From: Pegea sp. RAD2-039 | Lineage: Eukaryota; Chordata; Thaliacea; Salpida; Salpidae | Direction of reading: 5' to 3' | Assembly: GCA_034620365.1 (NCBI GenBank) | Contig: JAQGEQ010000206.1 | Coordinates: forward strand, 124,001 to 188,000 | Length of the DNA: 64,000 nt | Shown: positions 52,264 to 61,379 of the stretch, in pieces | Numbering within the stretch: the first letter of the stretch is position 1 | Layout: each line of letters opens with the position of its first letter | Notes under the pieces: generated by a model | The model's input: only the letters and a program-made list of their open reading frames with translations | Told to the model about the DNA's origin: nothing | The model's database searches: none | Translations under genes and position numbers: made by a program

Positions 52264-54651
52264 TCAATCTTTCCGATTCCAAGATGACTTTTCGTCAAAA
52301 ACAGCTGAGATAGATGAAATAAAGTTCTTCTGAAATTGTTCATCACTAAAACGAAGAGAAGATCTTCTCGCTTCTTCTAGCATTTGCATCCGATCCTTAG
52401 AAGACATCTCAAATATTTGATGTAAGCAATTTGCATAAGAATCTTCATCACTAGCAAGAAATCCTGTCAACTTTCCACCAACTCTCTGCATATTCAGGAG
52501 TCTAGATCATTTTTAAGAATCAATCAGTGAAGTTACCTCAATAATATCAGATTTAGGACCTCCGGAATCATTTGAGAGGACGATAAGACCAGCAGCTTGA
52601 AACTCAACAACACCTGAAAAAAGCTGATGAAGATTATGAGAGGAGAGAAAGACTCATCTCACCAATTCCGAAGTGTTCATTCGTCATTGTGTGTATCCCA
52701 ACATGAGATGAAGACAACAAAGACTTCAACTCTTCGTATGAAACATTTGTTTTGATTTCCACACTTTCAGTCACTTCCAAAACCTCACATAAAACTTTCA
52801 GCGCTTTCACCCGAGCTAAACAAAAAGATGTTTTCTTGTTTTTAATTGATAAATATTACCTTCATCGCCAGAATTCCTGCATCCACCAGCTATAACTAAT
52901 TTGTATTTTAAACGTTCTTCAAGACTCAATTGAGCAAGAAATTTCGAAAATGATCTCACCTAGAAATCAAAACAATTAAAACTCTTGAAAAAAGATTCGA
53001 TCTTCAACCTGCAACATGTGATTTTTCTCTGGTCGAAATTGAGCCACTGATAAAATCAAGATTTGATCTTCTGATCTTTCAAGGGGAATACTAAGAAGTC
53101 TAGTGATATCACACGGAGGAAAGACTTTTTTTATACAACTTTCTTCTGTCCATAACTCTTTAATATGAGCTTCTGTCCAAGAAGAGTTGACCAAGGCAAC
53201 ATCCGAGCAACGACCACAAGCACCATACAAACCAGCAAATATTCTGTTGACAAATCTTGTTACATCAGATCTATAAACATTTCAAATGATAAAAATCTGT
53301 ACAAACCTATAATAGAAAAGTTTGAGTGAGGTGAGGATATTACTGTTTGAAATGATTGAACGATTATTAAAAGAGTTGTTTTGGCATTTGACGATATTTA
53401 ACATATCGGAACTGATGGTAGGGTAATGTACATATGATATCGTAGAACAGTTTCCAAGATATTTGAATAATGGCATTGTAAAAGCAAACCTAAAAACTGT
53501 TATTTTAACAAGTGCACCACAACTAAATCTACTAACCCTACTGTATCGATGTATATATTAGGTGGTTGACGAAATAATGCCTCTATTCCAACAAGTATAG
53601 ATCCTAAACTTTGCCCAAGTAAAGTGAGTATTGGGTAGCATTTTGATTCAAGTAAAATACAAGATTTGAGAGTAATTAGTTGAATAGAATCATCAACTTT
53701 CAAATTAAATGTTGTTTGAACTTTACTAAGAATTTCTTTTGTACTAACATCATAATTATTTGCATAAACCACCAACTTTACAGAAGGATATCTGAAGAAA
53801 AGACAGTTTGTTATAAACTAAAATTCAATGTTTCAAAATTTAGCATTTGCCAAAATATTTATTAAACTATCTATAATAATAATAATCTATAAAATCTATA
53901 ATGTTAGATAATCAAATAATTTATAATTTGTTGATATTAATTTATTTTATTTATTACTTTTTTTTTAATTTTCATTTGTAGCTTGTGTAATGTGTCAATA
54001 TAAGATTATAAAAATATTAACAGACAAACAAATATATTGAATGATTATTACAGTAAATTATATTTGAAGTAAGTAGCATTAAAATTACTAAATCACAAAT
54101 TTAAGGTCAATTTATTTACTTCTATTTGTAACAAAAACTAATTAAACAAAAATGATGATTCATTTTTAGACTGCTAGTAAAATTTGAAAATTGTAGCAAG
54201 TTGTCTACTTCAACAAACTCAAGAACTCAGATTAAAAATTGTTTTTACAAACTCATTAATAGCTCTTAAACATACTAGTCATAAAATCAATTAGAAAAAC
54301 AAAATGATTATTATTCAAGAAATCATAGAAATTGTTTCTTTTAATGATGACTTAAAACAAAAAGAATTCAGCAAACAATAATTTAATTTAAATTCTTAGG
54401 ATAGTACAAAGAACTTGTTACCCAACTAACCTCTTTTTGATAGCGTTGATGGAACACCATAACACTCTTTCACCTCCACCCCCAGCATTACAGTTAGGAT
54501 GAAAGAAAGCAACAACAGGCTTGCCGTTTGACTTTCTTCTTATAAATAAAGTCAAATAAAAAAGTGGAAGAAAGAAGAGGAACAAAATCACTAAATTAAA
54601 ACATATTGAAACCAAAAAATTAACAAGAATTGATAAGAGATGTAATAGCAT
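52264..54651 (-). CDS. ALG11: GDP-Man:Man3GlcNAc2-PP-dolichol alpha-1,2-mannosyltransferase
   Basis: Eight exons in transcript order: 54651-54431, 53791-53537, 53489-53307, 53270-53009, 52959-52860, 52815-52663, 52613-52537, 52485-52264; all junctions are in phase, giving 490 aa (human 492). The enzyme adds the fourth and fifth mannoses to the dolichol-linked N-glycan precursor on the cytosolic face of the ER. An N-terminal hydrophobic segment (about residues 1-35) is the membrane anchor. Family motifs follow in order: [69 protein letters not shown], and [15 protein letters not shown] with the EX7E-type donor-binding region, then [10 protein letters not shown]. The ATG is 17 bases after an ATTCACAG acceptor and 142 bases after the MRPS16 stop, which suggests joint transcription. 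Several donors are GTT-type, but each junction restores conserved sequence. Confidence 0.95.
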
Positions 54652-54793
54652 TTTTACAGGTGTTGTATCTGTGAATACAAAATATTTGTATGCATCAAAT
54701 AACAATTTTCAAGGAGTAACGTTAATTCAAAAAACATAAAAGTTTAAAAAACTATTTTGATTTAATAAACCTAAATAATTGAATACAAAAAGT
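54652..54793 (-). other. Short intercistronic spacer MRPS16-ALG11
   Basis: Only 142 bases separate the MRPS16 stop from the ALG11 ATG on the same strand. The spacer has an ATTTAG near its start and an ATTCACAG acceptor (AG at 54669-54670 on the complement) 17 bases before ALG11. There is little room for an independent promoter plus the upstream gene's 3' end. This suggests polycistronic transcription, not proven. Confidence 0.4.
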
Positions 54794-55840
54794 TTAATCA
54801 ACTTCATCTTCATTTTGAGCAGATTCTTTTTCTTCAATCAATTTTTCAATCTCTCGTCGCCTTCTTAATCCTTTAGCATAAAGAACTAGAGTAGGATCAA
54901 GAGGTAGAAATCCACTTAATCCTAATAATCTTCTGACAGGTTTGACTGGCAGGGCACCAAGAGCAATATAATATTTGATTCTTTCAAAGTTTAAGGAGCA
55001 AATTTTTTCTTTATTGCTATTAGGGTAAGGGTCAAAAGTACCAAGTTGTTCAATCTAATAAAAAAACTCAATTTTTTAAAGGAATCTTTTTTAAAATAGA
55101 AGATTTTAAATGCTTAATAATTTCTTAATTATTTTTTCATAATTATCAGTAATTAAATTATTAAGTTAAGTTGTTGGTAACTTAGCTAAACAAATTAACA
55201 ATGTTATATTTATATTTTAAATGCAAATTATTAAAAAAAATAATTCAATTTAGATTTTGTAATAATAAATTAAAAATAATTGGTACAAAAATTAAATTAT
55301 TTAAATATACAATCTAGAAAAAGATGTTCATAAATATGTTTACTTTAGTTTAAAAGTAAGATGAAACAACATTATAGAAAAATAATAAAACTTTGAATAA
55401 AAATTAACTTATAATATTTTAAAAACTTAAATAATAATTTTTTTAAGTATGTCTTTTATATTTTCTTAATAAAACTTTAATAAACCTTAAAATAAAGTTG
55501 AAATAAATAATATCAACTTATATAAGTATTAAAAATGTAATTTTAGATAACAAATCTGAAATTTTCTCAAAATTACCTCATAATCTCTGTGTTGACTTTT
55601 ATGAGCTGCTACAATCTTATAAAATCTTCGGTTTGTTGTCCCAGCTTGAGCAAGACGTATTCTCAACTTGTTGTTTACTTTAGTAACACCACTTTCAGGA
55701 CTTTGTGACAATTTAGCATATTCATTTCCTTCAAACAAATACTCTGAACCTTTTGCTGCTATTATACTTCTATTTACACGAATACCCATACGATAACCAG
55801 AATGTTTGAATACCATCAAACAATTTATCAACTTAACCAT
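54794..55840 (-). CDS. MRPS16: Mitochondrial small ribosomal subunit protein bS16m
   Basis: Two exons: 55840-55577 and 55054-54794, phase 0, giving 174 aa (human 137). This is an assembly-critical protein of the mitochondrial small subunit. The core shows IRLAQAGTTNRRFYKIVAAH, then IEQLGTFDPYPN, NFERIKYYIALGALPVKPV, and a GLSGFLPLDP segment before a charged C-terminal helix and an acidic tail. Between the first residues and the S16 core sits an extra segment of about 45 residues (roughly 14-58, with NEYAKLSQSPESGVTKVN) that human MRPS16 lacks. The short loop before IEQLG is also reduced. It is first of three codirectional genes, with ALG11 starting 142 bases beyond its stop. The ATG is 37 bases after a TTTTACAG acceptor. 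Confidence 0.93.
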
Positions 55841-56828
55841 TTCTTTTAAGCTAATTTAATCTGATCTAATTAAAAATCTGTAAAACTTTAATCAAAATTT
55901 AGCTAAAATAGTAACTGATAAATTTGTTTAGAATAATGTTTAAAAATTTGTTTTCTTACTTTAATTTAAGATGTTTAAATAAACTTATTTATTTAATTTT
56001 AGAATAATTCAAGTGTAAATAAAATTAAAACATATAATATAAAAATATTAATTTGCCAAATAAAATAAACTTCTTATTTTATGAAATTAATGATGAAAAC
56101 AAAAACAATTCTTAAATTTGATTTTTATGTTTATCTACAAGTTTAAATATAAAAGCAAAATCTATAAAATCAAATTGAATTTTTAAGATACTTTCATTTA
56201 ACATCTATGTACGATAAAAAATAAAATTTCATTAGAAATTCTGAATAATAAAGATTAAAAATAAAATATACTAAGTACCATCTGACATAAGATAAGTCAA
56301 AGAACATTATGATAAAATTTAGAGATTCGACATTAAAAATAAATAAGTTGAAAAGAAACTTAAAGGGTATTAACTTTTATGTTTCAATAAAGTTTTTAAT
56401 TTTCGAAATATTCTTATTTTGAATAACTTTCATAAAAACTTCTGGATAAAACCACAGAAATAAAATATAAAAAAGTGAAAGAGCCATTTTGGAACTCTAT
56501 TTTACCATAGAAAATTATTACAGACATAAAAGAAATTAAAACAACAGAAATACTTACAGACATAATAATATGAAGTATAAGGCCTATTTACAACTCTTTT
56601 ATCTTCTCTACCTCTTCATATTGAAACTATTTGTAACCATTTATAATTGGGGCCACAAGTTTCTTCATATCTTTGAGCTATCTTTGAAGGTTTGAGATTT
56701 CGATGAGATTAGTCGAAGTCAATCGAGCACATGTAGAGACAAACCAGGCAAGTGCTAGCTAACTTACCCAGACTAGTAAGACTATTAGTCTATGTAAACT
56801 ACAACCAGCTTTTCGAATTTAAGAATTC

Positions 56829-57065
56829 GAGGGATTAAATACGATTTAATTCTTATTTTTAAAATTATCCACAACTTCATTGAGCTTCAGTTCGATGCTT
56901 TCTTTTCCATCAGTCCTTTCTCAAATTATATCAACTCAGATGACACATCTTAATAAGCCCATACCACCTTGTACATTAATCAGAGCAAATTTTTTTCTTA
57001 TTCCGCACAATTAGTACTTGGAACCAGCTGTCATCAGACATTGTCATGTCAAAACCTTTTGTGTT
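56829..57065 (+). mobile_element. Second degenerate copy of the LINE 3' coding end
   Basis: The stretch aligns by eye with 16861-17090: both hold the segment around ATTAAATACGATTTAATTCT (GACTTAAT in the other copy), then TTAAAATTATCCACAA, the TTTCTTTTCCAT block, and the CCGCACAATTA-TGGAACCAGCT block near the end. This copy has lost several short segments and has no open frame. Both copies lie in the same orientation. It marks a dispersed family and is non-functional here. Confidence 0.75.
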
Positions 57066-58641
57066 GTTTGTTTGTGAACAACAACTTAATGCAATTTATT
57101 TTGATAAAAAAAAACAATTACTGCCAATATAGTGTTCTATCATGAAATGCAACTATTTAAGTCTTGTAAATTAAACTTTATAAACTAATGGTCGTTAGCA
57201 GATAATTAGGGTTTTATTTCTTTAAGTTAACCAATTTTTAAGAAAATACGTATTTCAAGTTATGCTAAATGAAAATATACATGCAGATGATCTATACTTT
57301 CATAAAATCTGAATTTCGTTAACAATTATTTTATCGTTGCTTTTTCCATTGCAATTAACTTTTATTGCGGACTTAAATTAAATGACCTATAATATTTGGA
57401 ATTTAACTTTTTGTCCAGTTTAATATACTTTTATTTAGTTATAAAAATATACTACTATTCGAAACTTATAAACACTCTTAGAAGCAAATAACTTTTTTCG
57501 TTAGTTGCTGCGTTTGCTAGAAGCATGTACAATTTTAGCATTTTAAACTACAGATTTTATTCTTTTTTTGTATGATAAATTGTTTTTGTCTTAGTTTGTT
57601 ATTTACACAAGGTTTAAAGCAAGGCTAATAAATAAAATCTTTTATCTTGCTGCTAAATAAACACAAGATTTTACAATCTATGATCAAAATTATAGCATGC
57701 TCTAACTGTCAAAGCTTATTAGAAAACTCTGTAGTTAGTAACTTTAGTTCATGTAATAATATAGTTCATATAATGTATGTATATAATAAGAGTTATTTAA
57801 AATAGAAATATAATTCAAGTCTTATTTTTTTCTTTGTTAAAATATAATAAAGTTTAACATTTTTTCTGCAGTCAAGTTTACAGTTTAATAAATTGTAATA
57901 AATGACAGTAGTGATAAAAACGTATAACAGTTGATACAAAAACTTCAACTAGTTGATTAAGACATTATTTTTTATTTAATTTATCATTAGTTTTTTTGGC
58001 AATTGTTATTTCACAACATTATCGTTTGATAAAAGTGAATATCGAGCCTTGAAATTGTGAAAAGTATTGCATAGATTGCAGAAAAGTTACACGTAGTCAT
58101 AGACGATATTCAGTTTTCTCTTATTTCCTTAACAATGTTTTATCATTTCACTAAAGTAACAGTTTAATAATCTATTCAATTAGTGTCTATAAAAGTATTA
58201 CTTATGCAATTTTTTATCCTTATTTAATATTTTGTGCTGTTAAAAATTATAAATATTTATTAATTTTCTTTTATCCTTAAATTTTATTTCTATAGATGAA
58301 ACTTTTCTTGAAAACAACAACATTGAAATTAGTGTAGAATTATAAAATACTTATTGAATATCTCTCATGTACATTAGGTAATTTATTTTATCAAAGTATA
58401 AAGTTTAGAAATTTTAGGTATAATTTTAAGTTTTTGTTTCTAAAGTTTTTTTTTTTTGAAATAATTTGTCACAACAATTAAAAGAAATATATTTTAAATA
58501 TTTTAAAACCAAATTAATATTTTATAATGAAAGATTATTCCAAGTTTTCAAGAGTACAGATAAACTTAAAAATTTACTCAAGCGTTTGAATTATTTTATG
58601 ATAGTAGATGATTAAATAAAAAATTTAAAAAAATCTTTTCT

Positions 58642-58643
58642 AG
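58642..58643 (+). other. Splice acceptor directly before the B3GLCT-like ATG
   Basis: TCTTTTCTAG ends at 58643, only eight bases before the ATG. It could close a 5' UTR intron or accept a spliced leader. It decides the start codon, since nothing upstream of it would remain in the mRNA. Confidence 0.45.
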
Positions 58644-58651
58644 GAATCAAC

Positions 58652-60121
58652 ATGAAGAGTGTTATAAATTTGTCAATTTGTATTTTATTTTTTGCTTATT
58701 TTATTACCTCGACTCAATCTACTGAGCAGTCTTCTGTACTTATTATTATCAGGGGACAACCAAATCTTTTCCACCATAAAATTGCCCTGGACGCTCAAAG
58801 CAAACTAGAAGCTACAATCTCAAAACATAAATTAAATGCCAAAGTTCTTTTGATGCACAGAGAATGGCCAGTCGAGGCAGCATGGAGCATCTTCCCTTTA
58901 ATTCCTGACATTTCTATGAGATATGCTCAAGACTTTAATTGGGTGATGTTTATAGAAGAACACACCAAAGTGAATCTCGTGGAACTTGTTTCAAAGGTCT
59001 TACCCAAATATGATCATGATAAGAAGCTCTTGTTGGGTCGTTGCTTACATGACCACAATCCAACTATAATTCATCATTTTGCCTTTTTTGATGGAGACCC
59101 AAAGACTTTTAAGTATCCAGACTTACAATCTGGGATCATTTTTAGCTCTGAGCTACTCTTGCACATCCAGGAAGAGTGGAAAGTAGATGGAACAAAACCA
59201 TCATTTCAAATCGATGTCAAACACGAGATCGCGAAACATTTGTTTGATCAATATGACATCAGAATCACTTGTGTTGAAGAACTTTGTGGACCAAAACAGG
59301 ACCCTAAATGTGCCACTCAAGTTGGTCAGTTGTCACCAGATTGTGGTGGGATGGTGTCCATAGATCAGGTTCAGTTCTCAGTGAAGACCACAAAAAAGTT
59401 CCATGATGACCGTGTCAAGGTTGTCAAGGAAACTTGGGGACGATTTCCATCTAATATTATCTACTACAGCAACGTCACAGACGCTTCGATTCCAACCATC
59501 GACTGCGGAGTCCCCAATACTGAAAGTGGACACTGTGGTAAGATGGAAGCTATCATAAGGGACATGTACAACGACCCAAAGTTGAATGGTCTGGCCTGGT
59601 TAGTGACTGCTGATGATGACACGATTCTTAGTGTGTCCCGGATGCTGAAGCTACTTAATTGTTACAATCCTGACTCTACTGTAGTTTTGGGGGAACGGTA
59701 CGGGTTTGGATTAAATTCTGGTTACGGATACTCATACATCACTGGTGGAGGGAGTATGGTGATGTCGAGGAAAGCGGTCAAAGATTTTGTTAGAAAGGGC
59801 TGTAAGTGTCCTATTATAAGTGCCCCGGATGATATGTACCTAGGACAATGTTTCACCAACACAGTTGGTATCCCAGTTGTCCATTCCACTCTCTTTCATC
59901 AAGCAAGACCTGAAGATTATGCAGCTGACTTCTTAGCTAATCAAGAACCTATTTCATTCCACAAGCATTGGATGATAGATCCTGTACAAGCTTATAAAAA
60001 GTGGTTTAAAAAAGCAGACATTATGGCTTTTGGTGAAAAAGATTTAGAGCCTACACCAGAACCACAAGTAGTGCCGATACCACCAACACCTCTCAAATCT
60101 GATGTTAAAGATGAATTGTAA
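58652..60121 (+). CDS. B3GLCT: Beta-1,3-glucosyltransferase of the O-fucose pathway (B3GLCT-like)
   Basis: A single uninterrupted ORF of 489 aa (human B3GLCT is 498). The enzyme adds glucose to O-linked fucose on thrombospondin type 1 repeats in the ER. Residues 1-23 form a signal peptide (hydrophobic ICILFFAYFI, then STQS). An N-terminal galectin-fold-like half contains HDHNPTIIHHFAFFDGDP and PDLQSGIIFS. The catalytic Fringe-like half has KKFHDDRVKVVKETW, IPNTESGHCGK-like sequence (VPNTESGHCGK), the metal-binding DDD at 321-323, GERYGFGLNSGYGYSYITGG, APDDMYLG and SFHKHWMIDP. The last four residues are KDEL, an ER-retrieval signal (human has REEL). The ATG lies eight bases after an acceptor. 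The lack of coding introns contrasts with every neighbouring gene. A possible polyadenylation signal is AATAAA at 60829. Confidence 0.96.
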   Translation: MKSVINLSICILFFAYFITSTQSTEQSSVLIIIRGQPNLFHHKIALDAQSKLEATISKHKLNAKVLLMHREWPVEAAWSIFPLIPDISMRYAQDFNWVMFIEEHTKVNLVELVSKVLPKYDHDKKLLLGRCLHDHNPTIIHHFAFFDGDPKTFKYPDLQSGIIFSSELLLHIQEEWKVDGTKPSFQIDVKHEIAKHLFDQYDIRITCVEELCGPKQDPKCATQVGQLSPDCGGMVSIDQVQFSVKTTKKFHDDRVKVVKETWGRFPSNIIYYSNVTDASIPTIDCGVPNTESGHCGKMEAIIRDMYNDPKLNGLAWLVTADDDTILSVSRMLKLLNCYNPDSTVVLGERYGFGLNSGYGYSYITGGGSMVMSRKAVKDFVRKGCKCPIISAPDDMYLGQCFTNTVGIPVVHSTLFHQARPEDYAADFLANQEPISFHKHWMIDPVQAYKKWFKKADIMAFGEKDLEPTPEPQVVPIPPTPLKSDVKDEL

Positions 60122-61018
60122 ATGAAGCTTTTTGATAATCATAATTTTTTACTAACTTTGGTGTGCCATTTTGCTACTAACAGAAGATTATGTTTATAAA
60201 CCAACTTAGAAAATTCTATTTTTTTTGTTCTGTACAATGTTAGCTTTTATTTTCGCAACATATTTGATATATTTTGCTGCAAGTTATTTTGTTATTTTAC
60301 ACAAATCATTTTCTATTTCATCAATTTATTATCTTGATATTTTAGTACAATTCAGGATTTGAAACCATTTGCAACAATATCTCGTTTTCTTTATTTTTAT
60401 TTGTAAACTTATTTGTATTATTACCATCATTACCGATGCAGTATTTATTTTTCGTTTCTACGAAAAAATTTTTTGCTTTTAGGACTTTAACATTTTATTT
60501 TTAAGTTTTTATTTTGAGCACTATTTTTTGCAAGTACTAAACGCGGTGTCATTTATTCGTTTACTTGTCTATATAAACTGTCAAAAAAAACTAGAAAATT
60601 TATATAGTTGATTTTCTATTAAAAAAGTTATTATATGTGACAAAATGAATTATGTTTATTAAATTTTATTTACAATTTTGAGTCCTTATTTACATCTCAG
60701 AATACTATGTAACTTAGAGGTAGTTTTTATTGCTATAATATTTTAAGTACATCAGCTTTAAACCTATTTCGACCTTTATAATATCTCACAGTAACTGATT
60801 AGTTTTTTCCTTAAATCAGATGATTGAAAATAAAAACTTCTTGATTTATTTGTAACAGATTGCTTCTAAAAGCGTTTTCATTTAACGCGAAATTACATCA
60901 GATTTTCTGCAGTTTTATAATCCTTCAAACAGCTTGGTCATGTCCACAAAATTTGATGATAATCTTCCTGTTGTAACATTTGTATCAAATTTCCAAACAT
61001 ATAAATTAATCTTTTTTT
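60122..61018. other. 3' UTR and downstream flank of the B3GLCT-like gene
   Basis: A/T-rich, with no second gene. AATAAA at 60829-60834 is the most plausible polyadenylation signal, which would give a 3' UTR of about 700 bases. Confidence 0.35.
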
Positions 61019-61372
61019 GACCCGCGAATGTGTTAGGGCAGAAGTTACGGATATCCAGTTGTTACCCATGTAGCAGGATTCCACGCCAGGCAGTTTTAGA
61101 GCGGAACAGAAGGACTGATGCAGGAAGACCCAACTAACGTCACAGGAGCTGCCAAAACGACCCTGAGTGCAGTGACGAACTGCCTACGGGGCTCCAACTA
61201 CAGATTTAATTTCGGAGTCTTGCGTCTCCTAGAAGTGTTGTCATTAACCAGACTGACAAGGCCCTTCTACCCGTTTTTTTAAATGGAATTTTTCTTGTTA
61301 CTAATATGTGTCCATCTGGGACCGAACCACCCGCTTGGTAAGTTGGCATGGTAACCGCTTTACCAGATGAAC
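61019..61372 (-). mobile_element. Probable SINE with tRNA-like head
   Basis: On the minus strand a 63-base tRNA-like head (61372-61310) begins GTTCATCTGGTAAAGCGG and ends in GATGGAC. The terminal 7 bases pair (one G:T), a 4-bp D stem closes on GGTA/TACC, an A-box-like TGGTAAAGCGG is present, and GGTTCGGTCCC matches a pol III B box. About 10 bases of the anticodon region seem missing, so it is not a working tRNA. It is followed by an unusually GC-rich body (about 61270-61030) and an A-rich end near 61025. Head, body and tail are the layout of a tRNA-derived SINE. The family is not recognised and no target-site duplication was clear. Confidence 0.55.
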
Positions 61373-61379
61373 AGATTAG

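Larger units (their letters stand above)
55878..58643. other. Intergenic region between divergent MRPS16 and B3GLCT-like genes
   Basis: A/T-rich, containing the second LINE remnant (56829-57065) and no supported gene. The two flanking genes diverge from here, so both promoters should lie inside, but I saw no clear core-promoter motif. Confidence 0.45.

Noticed and set aside
53500..53536. Read-through extension of ALG11 exon 2 as real C-terminus
   Set aside because: Splicing at 53537 restores the conserved continuation [12 protein letters not shown], so the extension is intron sequence.
61310..61372. Functional tRNA gene on the minus strand
   Set aside because: Only 63 bases long, with no proper anticodon arm and mismatches in the T stem; a SINE head fits better.
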